This document shows positions 21,770 to 33,420 of a DNA stretch of 64,000 nucleotides, in pieces. Positions within the stretch are counted from its first letter, which is position 1. Each line of letters starts with the position of its first letter. Origin of the DNA: Dioscorea cayenensis subsp. rotundata (lineage: Eukaryota; Streptophyta; Magnoliopsida; Dioscoreales; Dioscoreaceae); NCBI RefSeq assembly GCF_009730915.1, contig NC_052478.1, positions 15,917,808-15,981,807 of the forward strand. The letters are read 5' to 3'. A model generated the notes under the pieces. The model searched no databases. It was not told where the DNA came from and saw nothing but the letters and a program-made list of their open reading frames with translations. A program made the position numbers and the translations under genes.

Positions 21770-22198
21770 CTAGACTCTATCCGTCATTGGCCGGGCCGGG
21801 GAAACATTGAAGAGACCATTGGAGATGCCTTTCAACATACTTAGGTGTCGGGGATCATCCAAGTGAAGTAAAGGTTAGGGCGGAAGCTCTTAGGATTAGA
21901 GAAGAGTAGTAGGAGAAGAGGGATTCATAAGAGGAAGTGGAAGAAGAGATATATTCACAAAATGATTTCTTTATTGTATGGAGGCTAGAGGAGAGGTATT
22001 TGGCATGGAACAAGGGATACCCTCTCCTTACAAACTAAGGGGCCTTATATAGACTCCAAGACTTAACTCTTAAGCAACTAAACTGATGGTTAGCTACCTT
22101 AACCATGGTTACAATAGTTGACATGACACTTACCAAACCCACTTATAAAATCATGGGCAAGCCCAAGGTTTTACAACAGTAAAATCATTGTTACTACA
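21770..22198 (-). mobile_element. LTR-like/pararetroviral promoter unit, minus orientation
   Basis: 429 bp from TGTAGTAACAATG (minus, from 22198) to GATAGAGTCTA before the primer site. TATATAAGG on the minus strand at 22051-22043, and AATAAA at 21975-21970. Aligns with 8960-9372 in opposite orientation. Confidence 0.8.
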
Positions 22199-22211
22199 GT
22201 TGAAAACCTTA

Positions 22212-22380
22212 GGGCATCTTTAGTATATAGACTATCCTAGAGTTTAATGTCCATGCCACCTCATCAATCCATTAACCGGTTGGTGGCCACTACACGCTCA
22301 GTGGCCACCAACCTTCTTTAATGGTGGTCATTTTCATTGAGCACTCAATGAGTGGCAAAAGAAGACCATTAGGGATGCTC
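22212..22380. mobile_element. MITE copy C (Harbinger/Tourist-like), 169 bp
   Basis: TTA flanks at 22209-22211 and 22381-22383. Left end GGGCATCTTTAGT; right end, reversed, GAGCATCCCTAATGG. The left half matches copy B (ACTATCCTAGAGTTT, CACCTCATCAATCCATTAA). A perfect 14 bp inverted repeat, GGTTGGTGGCCACT at 22278-22291 and its complement at 22300-22313, surrounds an 8-base loop. Confidence 0.8.
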
Positions 22381-22383
22381 TTA

Positions 22384-24416
22384 GCTCAATTTGCCCAATT
22401 GATACAATGATCACATATTTTGTTTTTAATTAAAAATATGTATTTATATTTACTTTATTTTTATTAGATTATATAATTTCACCAAAGGGTTAATGCCCCA
22501 GCAACATTAGTCTCACTGTATAAGGTTTTGGTGTGGGAATTTAAAAGACTTTAGTTCAAGGCCCATTGGATGTAATGATGATAATGAGTCCCTGGTTATG
22601 AGTACAGGTTTGCAACTTGAACTTTGTGTCATAGGGTGAGGGTGCACAGACTGAACAATCAAATATCTGATCTGTGCGTATGCCTTTAACTGTATATGCG
22701 CTTGTCGTATTTGTCAAAGAAATAAAATACATTGTATAATTTCTTAATTATATATGATGCAAATTTTTTTTATACAATATTGAATCATTCTTGAATATGA
22801 ATATCTACATGTATTATTATATCAAATTTTTTATCCATTATTACTTAGGTATAACTATGAAAATCATTGCCTAATAGGAAAAAGAAAACAACCATCGGAA
22901 TAATTTTTATTCCTCAAATTTACAAATAAAAAAATTACCAAATTAAACACCAAGAACAGCAATTCCGCCATGCTCTGTGAAAATTTTAAATTTTTAAAAA
23001 ATATATGATTAATAAATTATATTTCGGATTAAAACACTCACTTTGTATGTAATTTTTTTTTTATTCAACTATATTTATTTTAAGTGGAAAAATGAACAAG
23101 TACCTTTATAATTCTAATTAATCAAAAGGCATAATCACTAAAATAGTCCATATATTTTTCTCTATCTTCCCTTGTGGTCCCTCTACTTAGAACTAACTAG
23201 GATATTATACCTAATCAAAATACCTTATTTAAATAAAATAAATTTAAATCTTCTATGAAACAAAAACTGCCCTTAAAGTCCAAATTAAAAACAAGCAATG
23301 ACCAAATCAAGAATGGGATTTGTTTGTAATAAATAATTATTAATATTATTAATATTAATATTAATATTAATAATAATTGGGTCCCACTCGAAAACTTTGA
23401 CAATACCCTCACCATTTCCACAGTCAAGGGAATGGCCTGGGAAATGAGCATTCCCAGGTTGGAAAATGACCTTTTACCACTCTTGGATTATCTCATTATT
23501 TTTAATAAAAATTATTAATTTAAATTGTTAATTATAATAATTAAAATGAATAAAAATTAAAATCAGATATTTGATTAAAATATTTAATTGTAGTAATTAA
23601 AATGAATAATGATATATTGAATATTTTATAAATAAACAATTTATTTAATTTAAATAAATAATTATATTCAAAACATTTTATAAATATAAAAATATATTTA
23701 TCATTAAAATAATTCATTATTTTTATATCATTTCTTTGCACTAAAGACATAAAAGTAATGTTTATTACATCCCCTCTATTTTTTCTCATTGTGGATAGAT
23801 TATTATTCGAACCAAACATAGTTTTAATTTTTCTTCTCACTAATTTTTTCCTATTATCCATTAAAGTGCATTTACAACGATAAGCAAATGAGTTGTATTA
23901 ACATAGTTTTAATTTTTTTTTTTTTTTTCATTTCTTCATTCCTATTATCCATTAACCTGCATTTACAATAATAAGCAAATGTGTTAAAAGAAAATAAAAA
24001 AACCTTTATTAAATTTTTTACTTTTGTAACACATACCTTAAAAACACCTATAAATGGATATTACAATTATCCACCCATATTTCAAAACCCAAACAATTCG
24101 CTACATACCATTTGCTTTTTATTTATTTATTTATTTTTAAATTTATATGTGTGTATATTTTTTTTTAATAATGTGGACAACCCATTCATCTTACCTAATA
24201 TCAGAAAAGTTGATCTTGTAGCTTCTCACTAGTAAGGAAAAGAGTTATTATTCTTCTAATGAGAAGGTGCCTTTTGCCTTCAAATAAATTATCATTTTAA
24301 ATATAAAGTAAAATACGATGTCATTTGATTAGATTAGTTGAAATTGGAGTTGATTTTTAATTATATGTATTAAATCATTGTATTTGAACATGACAATAAA
24401 ATCCAATTTAATGTGC
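22384..24416. other. Gene-free AT-rich stretch
   Basis: Nothing protein-like. 22480-22720 is a less AT-rich block with a GTTCAAGGCCC word, a possible old SINE. 23338-23382 is a run of AAT/ATT trinucleotides. Homopolymer and dinucleotide AT runs fill the rest. Confidence 0.6.
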
Positions 24417-24690
24417 TCCTTCGGTTATTTTTACTTGTCCCGTTTTAGAGCTTTTCTAGAAAATTTATGAAGCAATAATTTTTCAAATTTACCCTTTATA
24501 TTTAATATACATCTACAACTTCCAATAAATAATATTCAATTACTTATTTTATTAAAACATATTTTAAATAAAGGTGATCCTCAAAAGTAAAAATATTTTT
24601 TTATAAATTTAGATTACTAACTAACTTCAATCGACTTTCTTAATATATGTGAATTACTTAAAATTGACAAGTAAAAAGAAACTAAGAGAG
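24417..24690. mobile_element. Stowaway-like MITE, 274 bp
   Basis: Left end CTCCTTCGGTTATTTTTACT and reversed right end CTCTCTTAGTTTCTTTTTAC, sharing TTTTACTTGTC. TA follows the right end; the left flank reads TG. The end motif CTCCnTC is the Stowaway (Tc1/mariner) signature. No coding capacity. Confidence 0.7.
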
Positions 24691-25561
24691 TATTTAAAAA
24701 ATATGAACACCCATCATAATTAAATTACCCCACCATAAATTACAATTAAGTTATATATTTAATTAATTAAAAAATAGATTAAAAATTTTAAAAAATTCAT
24801 TATATATAAGATAAAAAAAAAAAATTTGATTCCTCTTGACCGCAGCTTAGAAAATCAATATCTTCAACCAAATCATGAAAACCGAGAAAGAAACAATAAA
24901 ATTAAAAAAAAAAACAATCATATAAATCATCATAAAATTCTACATCCCTAGTATTATTAGAACTCAAGCCTCACATGAAGAAGTACAAACATCTACCATG
25001 GATTGCCACTCTACAAGAATGAAATCCACAAGAAACAGGAGATGGAATAGAAGGAATCTCATAGATTGTTGAAGAGGAGTGAAGAGGGTTGAGTTCGCTA
25101 GAGCTTTCCTCTTGTCGATCTGGCTATTGCAGCTCCCTCATAACTTAAAAAGAACTAGTTAGATTCTATCAATCCACGTCAAGGTTTTTGCCATCTTAAT
25201 TATTTTGAGGCAATATTGTATCCATAGATGATAAAAAATTAAAAATACAAATAAAATAGTTAAATCAACTAAATTACAACATCATACGATAGAATGCCCA
25301 TGAAAAAAATGAGCAACTACAAATGAAATGATACTCAACTCAAAAACCAAAAAAAGAAGAGAAAAGAAATGCAAAGCAAATTTAATCTCATAATAATAGA
25401 TTACATAACCTTATTAACAACTTATTAAAAGAATCAAAATCATTGCTAAATTATATCTTTTCTCTTCATTAAAATTGTCAATAGCAACAATTTTTAGAAA
25501 TCTATTTAGTTTTGTCATCCTTTGATTTCTCATATTGTTTAGTTGACATGAACTTAGTAAA
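24691..25561. other. Gene-free stretch
   Basis: AT-rich, no recognisable coding or repeat structure beyond A runs. Confidence 0.6.
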
Positions 25562-25570
25562 TGACAAACT

Positions 25571-27851
25571 TTTTTTTTTTTTGAAAAGGTGGATAAACCA
25601 CTAATAATTAAAAGAAAGGAACCAAGAACAACATCTCACTACACGGTAGTGAGAACAAAGGTACAGACGAAAAAGAGGGAAATAGACCACAAGAAGTGGT
25701 TACAAAATGATTGAAGACCAAACAGAATGAAACAAAACATGAATAACTAGCGGGAGGACCACAAGAGCCTTCACAATCTCCCAGGCCGAGAAACGCAAAC
25801 TAGCCCGTAGTAGACTCCGGAGTCCCCTCAGAAGGCAAAGCACCTCCTGGCTCTTCCACCCGTGGTCCTAAGAACTCCAGGCTGTGTCGAATGGTAGAAG
25901 CGGCCTCCTCCATCTTCCCTCTAGATCTTTCCTCCACTTAAGGGAACCAGGATAAAAGCAGGTGATCAATTTTAATCATAAGAGCGTAAGCAGACATGCA
26001 ATTCGCATTAAAAATGCAATCATTCCTAGCAAGCCAAATGCACCACACAATTGCTTTCACAGCTATATCCCCTACAATTCTCCACGACGGTCTCACTGCC
26101 CTTCTCCAACCATCCCAAATAGCATGAATCGTACTAGGAGCGTCTGGGAGGTTAAGAAGGTGGACATATTAACTCCACACATATCTCGCAATCGAGCATT
26201 GAAAGAAAAGGTGATCAATCGTTTCAATAGCCGAGTGGCACAAGACACAAGTAGCTGTAGGGAGATGGTTACATCTTCTCCTTTCCAGGTTATCCAAAGT
26301 CAGGATCTTATTTTGCCAAGCAAGCCAATTAAAAATACTGATCTTCTTCGGGCACCCTTTGTGCCAAAAGAACTTAGCCATAGGGCAGCGCAAACCGCCA
26401 TCATTAAGGAAGTCATAAAAAGATTTGACAGTAAAGAACCCATTCCAGTTAATCTCCACCCTTTAGAATCCCCATGTACCCTCCCAGTTGCCCTCGAACT
26501 ATTTCTAAAAGAAATAACATCCACATTCTCCGCAAAAGGAGTCTCATATAACAGGAAACTTAGGTCGAAGATAGATCCATTAGGGCGCAAGGTTCTACTG
26601 AACTCCTCCTGCCAAATAAACATCGGTGCCCGCCTATTTAACCAGTTGTCTTTCCAAAAGAGTGTCTCCATTCCCGAGTTAATACCATGATTGACGCAAT
26701 TTCTAAGAGCCGGTAGGCAGTTCAAAACCCCTTTCCAGAAGAAGGAGATTCTACTCGAATATCTAGGGTACAAGTTCCATCTAGACACCCCATAATTAAA
26801 CTGCACGACATCCGCCCCACTCCAAGTTTGTTTATTCATTAATTTCCAGTACCATTTGCCCACCAACGGCTGGTTAAAAATGCCCAGGTCTAAAATACCC
26901 CAGCCCCCTTGGTCACGTGATCTACATAGGTTTTTCCACCTCACCAAACGACATTTGGGATTGTCGATGTCGGAACCTGACCAAAGAAAATCCCTTTTGA
27001 AACGATCGATCTCCTTGATGACCCAACAGGGTAGCCTAAATAAGGACATCCAGTATATAGGCAGCACAGAGAGAACCGAGTTGACCAACGTTAGTTTGCC
27101 TCCTAAAGATAAATGTTCCACCTTCCAAGAGGAAAGCTTCCTTCTAACTTTCAAGATGAGCCCCTCCCAATCTTGTCTTCTAGGCCTTCTTCCAGCAATA
27201 GGAATACTCAGGTAAGTAACTGGGAGCAACCCCCTCTCACAGTTAAGCGTCTCACTAGCAGCTGGGTCGGGTAAAATTCCCAAGGACGAAGAAAAAAGAC
27301 GTGTTTTAGAGAAATTAGTCACGAGTCCCGTCAAGCCTTCGAACACATATAAGATGAGTTTCACGATACGCAAATCTTCAAGCCCACCTGTGGCCAACAC
27401 TAACAAATCATCTGTATAGTGCAAATTACATCTGATACGATAATCCCATAGCAGCACCCCAACCAAGATTTTGGCGCACAACGCATTGGAAAACATCGAA
27501 CAGAGCACATCAGTTACAAGCACAAATAATAAAAGGGATAACGGATCTCCTTGTCTTAATCCCCTTTGGTAGCGAACATAACTATCAGGCGAACCATTGA
27601 TCAAAATAGAAGCTTTAGAGGAAGACAAAATACATATGATCCACCCAATCCAGCGCTCCCCAAAACCCCTGGCTTTTAGTAAATCAAAGAGAAACTCTCA
27701 ATCCACAAGATCAAAAGCTTTTGAGAAATCAACTTTCAGAATGTGACCCAGTAACCTACGTTTGCGCATGCTGAAATGACGAACTATTTCATCTATAACA
27801 GTTTCAATCCATTTCCCATAAAATAATTAAATATCCATCATAGCATGAGAT
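25571..27851 (-). mobile_element. 5'-truncated LINE (L1-type non-LTR retrotransposon)
   Basis: The minus-strand element ends in a poly(A) tail, seen as a T run at 25571-25582. A 9 bp duplication TGACAAACT flanks it at 25562-25570 and 27852-27860. Only the C-terminal half of the RT and the zinc/RNase H-side linker remain; the endonuclease and the N-terminus of the RT are missing, as is typical of incomplete target-primed insertion. Confidence 0.9.
26169..27820 (-). pseudogene. LINE reverse transcriptase remnant with zf-RVT
   Basis: 27820-27629 holds HILKVDFSKAFDLVD, RT motif A with its Asp, followed by a stop. 27628-26300 is open for 442 codons: RGLRQGDPLSLLLFVLVTD (motif B), then YTDDLLV, the catalytic motif, here Tyr-Thr-Asp-Asp where YADD is usual. 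The long thumb and linker follow, with WKVEHLSLGGKLTLVNSVL and WGSGDIDNPK-like plant LINE sequence. A frameshift near 26450 leads into FFWHKGCPKKISIFNWLAW and a C-x2-C-x4-H-x4-C zf-RVT motif (CVLCHSAIETIDHLFFQC). Confidence 0.9.
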
Positions 27852-27860
27852 TGACAAACT

Positions 27861-28493
27861 CTGATTAAATAACTTTTTACAGTGCCAACTATTTGCATAA
27901 AAATAAATTTTTTTTTAATAGCTATAATTAGTTTTTAAAAGTGTAATGGAACACTTAATGTAAAAACAAATAAATACGCTTAAACCTTTTACATTATTAA
28001 TACCACATTTAATGTAAAACAAAACTTAAATACAAATTTTAATCAAAAAAATTATTGGAAAATTTAAATTTGTTCCTTGAGCCTTTCTAAGAACATATTA
28101 TACTACTACTTTAGTAATATATATATATATATATATATATTCTCAATAAACTGTAATAATATATACATAAAATTTTATCATAACATAACATAACTTCATA
28201 GACAAAATGAAGGGCAATCAAATTACTCCACAGACTTCCATGAATATCATACAAGTAAAAGACATTATTCACTGATCACAGGCAAGTTACTTTGATACAG
28301 ACCATCCAAACACAGTTTGTGGACTAATGAGTGTTCATTTTTCAACATCATACAACGCCAAGAGCATTTGAAGTTTCCAATGATGGTGTATTGAAATGTT
28401 CTTCAAAATGCTGCTATTATAACCAGTGCCTGTTTCTTTCGCCAACTTGAATTCATCATCAGAGAGGAGAAATCCCCATTTGTCATTTCAAGT
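27861..28493. other. Intergenic/3' flank of aminoacylase gene
   Basis: AT-rich with a TA run at 28119-28140. 28200-28493 probably holds the 3' untranslated region of the gene that ends at 28494. No other feature seen. Confidence 0.5.
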
Positions 28494-29923
28494 TTACAAC
28501 TCTGCACGAGATTCATCATCCTTGTGTTGATGCTTATAAGAGGTAAAGGTTTTGACGATCGACTCAAAAACCTCAATGCCTTTCAAGTATTCATCTTGTT
28601 TCAAGAACTGTGTTGATGTAAAAATACGAAGCTCAGATATACAAAATTCTACCTCTGTTGTACAGAAAGGCAAACAGAGTAGAGAGCAGGTACCTCATTA
28701 TGGTCATGGAGCAAAACAGGAGTGTTCGCCATTGGTGAGAATCCAAATGCCGGTAATCCGAGCTCTCGGAAAAAGCGGGCATCAGTAGAGGCAGGGAATA
28801 TCTCCGGTTTACTGAGTTTGCCATTGGCTTTCTTCACAGCTTCCTCTAAAAGTGTCCACCATGGATTTGAACTATCAGCAACCGTAAGCATTGGCTTTCC
28901 ATGCTTGTCTACAACAGAAGCCTTCTGCTTAAACTGCCCAGACTCGTGATATTAGAAATATAGGACAGAGAAAAGATTATCGCAAAAGTCGCCATACAAT
29001 ATGATTTGCTATTGAACCACTACGCACATATAGTTTCACATTTTTCCTTATGAGAAAAAAGATTGGCAAATTACTTTAATCTCTGTGCCTGTTTAGGGCT
29101 TGTTGATGAAGAATTAATATCCTCCAGTGAGGTCTTATTTCATCATAAATTAATTGGTGAAAGTGCACTTTTGATCTCTAAACTACACACCTTTATATTC
29201 ACTTTGATCCCTAAATCCAAAACATGGCCAATTTGGTACTTCAACCAAGAATAAAATGCAGGAATAAACCCTTAACTATGAAAAAGGTGAGAGGCCTTGA
29301 TCCTTAATCAAAAAAGTGGAATTATACATTTATACCTAGACTAATAATCTAATTTCGAGACCAAAAGCGCAATCATACCTAAACACATAATATTCCAAAA
29401 AGCTTCTTAATTAATCATAGATAACAGCTTGAGGCTCACTATAGAATTTTAGGTCAGGCCCATAAGTACTTTATTTCTTAGCCCTCATTCCCTGCAGTAT
29501 TATATAATGATGCACATGAACAAAAGAAAGGCCAGGTATATAAAGATGCATAACTTTATTGATTTTTGAAACACAAGGTTATATAACCAGAACTATCCAA
29601 CAGATAATCAAACAAAAGTAATGACCCCTTGCCTGAAAGTATTAGGAGTGTTGCTTGCATATCAAAGAAAGAATTAGTGATGTATCTAGCATACTATGAG
29701 CTAAACAGCAAGAATGTGCTGAAACTTTATTTGGTGTGAGCTGATGAAAACTATTTTCTTAGATGAAAAATTAAACAAAACTAAAATTGCAACAAAAAAA
29801 AAAAGGTTATACAGGAATGAAATTAGAATCAGACAGTGTTATTGGGAGATGGATACAGGTTTTGAGTAGCCAAACATTGGACAGCATCCAACACTTGAAT
29901 TTAATGAAAACTAATGAAAACTA

Positions 29924-29962
<39 letters not shown>

Positions 29963-31901
29963 ACACTTGTCTGTAAATATGTAGGCTTGTGAATCACATT
30001 GGGTTTTAGTATAATAAAAAAAAATGTAATTTATAAAGAGAAGAAGATTCAAAAAAATATAGAAGATTTAGATTTAAAATTATAAGCAAAAAACTAAGAT
30101 GGGAAGGAAATGGAAAGGAGACAAGAAAAACCAAAACTCTTTTTTCAAATAAATAATATATAATAAGATCAATTGAGGAACAAATGATTCAAACCTATCC
30201 CCAACTTATCACACTAATCTAAAGAAAAGATGCATATCCTAGTGTGGATACATAATTTTTTCTTGAATATGCAGTTTCCAGGTAACACTAGAACTAAAAT
30301 GATTTCAAAATCTTGAAACTCAAGCATGCATATTATAAAGTAAGAAGAAGCATGGTGCTTGGAAGAGCAAATTCAATCAATAAATGCTAGCCCATACCAT
30401 AAATGTCATGTTGCGAGAAGACGGTGCCCATTCTTCAGCAACACGTCTTTCCAATGCTTCAATATCAACATTGGGAGGAACCCGAATATCCAAACCTACT
30501 TCTGCTTCAGATGGTTGCAGATTCATAACAAAGCCCTGCAAGGAGAAAATTCTTGAAGCAGCCATGACAGGAAACCAAATTACAGACTTTTTGCCTCGCA
30601 TGAAAATAAAATTTCAAAACAACACTGGTTTGAAATCTTCTATGTTCTGAACCACTTGAACTATATAACAGATTTATATATTCAGATAAATGATTTCACT
30701 CCATAGCAAACAGTTAAAAGCAACACAAAATAACTAAAAGAATCAGCAATATTTTTTTCCACCTACTAGATTACTATAGCAGTAATATTGTGCGAAACTT
30801 ACAGTGGGCGTTGGCGTGCCAGCCTTCAGAAATGCAAAATTTACAGAGACCACCTCCCCCTCAGCCTTCTCCCCAGATTTTAGCATATCAAACTGCGCAG
30901 CTCTAAATCTCCTTATAGTCTCCACACTCTTCATCAAATTCTCCATTGCACTTCCATCATATAGCTTTGCCCCATGCCCCGGTGCCCCTTGTGCCTTTAT
31001 CACAAGCCAGCGTGGCACCCTCTCCGCATAGAACACCCTACATTGTCTCAACTTTTATTATTCCTAAGTGAAGCGTAACACACACACACACACACACACA
31101 CACAAGGAATATATATATATATATATATATAATAAAAATCCGAACTTTCCAACTGACCATAACTCATCATCAATGGCTTCACCATTGATCGTGGAAGTAT
31201 GTATATTGTTGGCAAAGATTATGGCTAAGTACGAGATTGTTTTTATTGACATAAATGCAAATTCAGGAGCTCTCTTTGGAAAGATGAAAATTTTCAAACA
31301 ATTACCTGTATTCTTCACCAGGAGAGGCGAGCCCCTCATCAAGAACAACGCCAACCCGCATCTCGCGGAACTTCTCCGACGCAGCGAGCGCCCCCGCACC
31401 GTCTTTCCCTCCAATCTCCTCATCCGGGGCGAAGACAAAGTAGACCGTGCGATCAGGGGTGAACCCCGCGGCGGAGAGGCGACGGGCAGCCTCGAGGTGC
31501 TGCATAGAGATGCACTTCATGTCCTGTGACCCACGGGCGAAGATCTCGCCGTCAGCGCCGATGGCGGCGGAGAAGGGATGGTGTGACCACTTGGAGGGTT
31601 CAGCGGGGACGACGTCGGTGTGGGAGTAGAGGAGGACGGCGGTGAGGGAAGGATCGCGCCCCGGCCATGTGAGCAGTAGTAAGGGTTTTCCGGGAACGAA
31701 CTCAAGTGTCTCCGAGCGGATGCCGGCGATGGATGAGGCAACGGATTCGAGAAAGCGAACGGCAGAGGGATAATCCGGTGAAGGATGGGCGGTGTTGATC
31801 TGGAGGTATTGCTGGAACCTGGAGATAGCGCCGGCGTCGATGACCTCCGCCGCCGCTCCGGCGAGGAAGAGGGTAAAAAAGAGAACTTTGATTCCCTTCA
31901 T
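28494..31901 (-). CDS. ACY1: Aminoacylase-1 (N-acyl-L-amino-acid amidohydrolase, M20)
   Basis: Hydrolyses N-acyl amino acids to free amino acids; a di-zinc M20-family peptidase. Five exons with GT-AG junctions that keep frame: 31901-31306, 31037-30803, 30535-30398, 28933-28694, 28607-28494, giving 440 residues, the usual length. The N-terminus MKGIKVLFFTLFLAGAAA is a probable signal peptide, suggesting the secretory pathway. LLYSHTDVVP holds the first metal-binding His and Asp. GSQDMK supplies the bridging Asp. FAPDEEIGG has the catalytic and metal-binding Glu pair. APGHGAKLYDGSA starts the dimerisation domain. FPASTDARFFRELGLPAFGF and the final metal His in LLHDHNE close the catalytic domain. 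Exon 1 is strongly GC-rich. Microsatellites lie in introns 1 and 3. No disabling change seen. Confidence 0.95.
29924..29960. repeat. (TA)n microsatellite in an aminoacylase intron
   Basis: About 36 bases of TA dinucleotide inside the large third intron. Confidence 0.9.
31078..31130. repeat. (CA)n-(TA)n compound microsatellite in aminoacylase intron 1
   Basis: ACAC repeats at 31078-31104 followed by ATAT repeats to 31130, inside the first intron of the aminoacylase gene. Confidence 0.9.
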
Positions 31902-32106
31902 TGTTTCCTCTTTTCGATGGAATCAGTGGAAGTGAATCAAGTGATGAAACTCGAGAATTCAGAGATGACTATCAAATCCAGTGCCTCGGGATCAGCGTCC
32001 AAGTCTTATCTCGAGGAATGAGTGGTGTTTTTCCATACGAGTCCCTCAAAAGTTGAGAATTCCACATCAATTACTAAATCCACCCAACTTAAATAAAAAA
32101 TTTATA

Positions 32107-32379
32107 CTCCCTCCCCCGTAATTTTTTACTTGTAATGTTTTGGAACTCTTCTTTGTTTTTTTATTTGCTCACATTAAAAATATTATGCAGAATTAAATAA
32201 TATTTTTTAAAATTTATTTTAATTTAATATAATTGTGCAATTTTCAATAAATCACAATCAACTAAACTTTAATGGTAGTTTTGGAAACTAATGAATCTTT
32301 TTATAAAATATAGATAACTTCCATTAATATTTTTTGTGTGAATTAGATAAATATGACAAGTAAAAAAGAATGGAAGGAG
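32107..32379. mobile_element. Stowaway-like MITE, 273 bp
   Basis: Left end CTCCCTCCCCCGTAATTTTT and reversed right end CTCCTTCCATTCTTTTTTAC, both running into TTTACTTGT. TA duplication at 32105-32106 and 32380-32381. Same length and end style as the MITE at 24417-24690. It sits about 200 bp upstream of the aminoacylase start. Confidence 0.85.
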
Positions 32380-32381
32380 TA

Positions 32382-33382
32382 AAAGCTTACATTTCTAACT
32401 AATTTAAAATATTTAAAATAATTTATATAAATAATGATTTTTTTTCCTGATTAGAATGTGATTTACTTTAACATATTAATAAATAATGTAAGGCGGTTCG
32501 TTAGATAGAAGTATAAAAAGATATAGACATGATAGATTTATATCATTGTATTTGGTGCACACCATTATCATTTTATAAGTTTCAATTATATAAATTTACA
32601 AAATTAACTTCTTTATGATATAGTTCATGTTTTATAAAAAAAATTTAACTCTCTCGTTATTGAGAGGCTTCTAATCCATCCAAGTCTAGAGTATGACTGG
32701 TAAAAAAAAAAAAACAAATGTAATGAAACCCTAGTTGAGAGGCTTTTCATACAAGCTTAGAGTGTGATATAAAAACCTTTGATGAGGGAGAGAAACTATA
32801 GTAAAATGATAAAAAAATAATAAATTAATTTTGTATATCTCTAGGTGATGGGCAAAATAATAAAGTGGGTCAATTGATAAGATTATTATATCTATTGGCG
32901 TATTAAATAAAAAAAATAAAAATAAGAGATTATCTTGTTCATCAAACAAACCGTATATTAGTTTATCCACCTTTTAAAAAAAACTGTATATTAAAAGAAA
33001 TAAAGGCAAATATATCGGTAAATTGATAACAAGAAATAAATAAATTAATTAATTTAATTTTAAAGAGGTAAAAGTTGCATTTATTCACTTTTAAATTTAA
33101 TTAATCAATAGAATTTCAATAATAATACATTTAAAATTTAAATTTTTGAAACACATCAAAGGACTCAATTAATGTTCAAAGTCAGGGCCACGGCAATAAA
33201 TAAATTGTAACATCTTACAAGCATCACATCACATGAGAGTTTAGAATCTCTAGGGAACATTTGATGTTTAATAATTTGATCCTGCCATGATAGTCAGTGT
33301 TAATTGTTAAATAAATATATGTTGAATTAATGTTCACTAGTTCATCTCATCATGAGATTTGAAAAACTTTTTAACTGTTCAC

Positions 33383-33420
<38 letters not shown>

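Larger units (their letters stand above)
9680..22198 (-). mobile_element. MP-bearing pararetrovirus-like/LTR element, interrupted
   Basis: On the minus strand, from high to low coordinates, are the LTR-like promoter unit (22198-21770), the tRNA-Met primer site (21769-21757), a long AT-rich leader, a coiled-coil ORF, a 30K-type movement protein, a downstream extension with two homologous repeats, a Cys-rich zinc segment, the Harbinger insertion, a coiled-coil section, two unassigned ORFs, and again promoter end, primer site and leader (9950-9680). Re-entry into the leader after the last ORF is what a circular, tandemly integrated pararetrovirus genome would show. No reverse transcriptase, RNase H, protease or integrase motif could be found. 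Stops and frameshifts break every long frame. Confidence 0.6.

Noticed and set aside
25962..26690. 242-codon plus-strand frame
   Set aside because: Antisense of the LINE reverse transcriptase; the minus-strand RT motifs are clear.
31517..31741. Pro/Ser-rich frame in aminoacylase exon 1
   Set aside because: Alternative frame of a GC-rich exon; the M20 reading is unambiguous.
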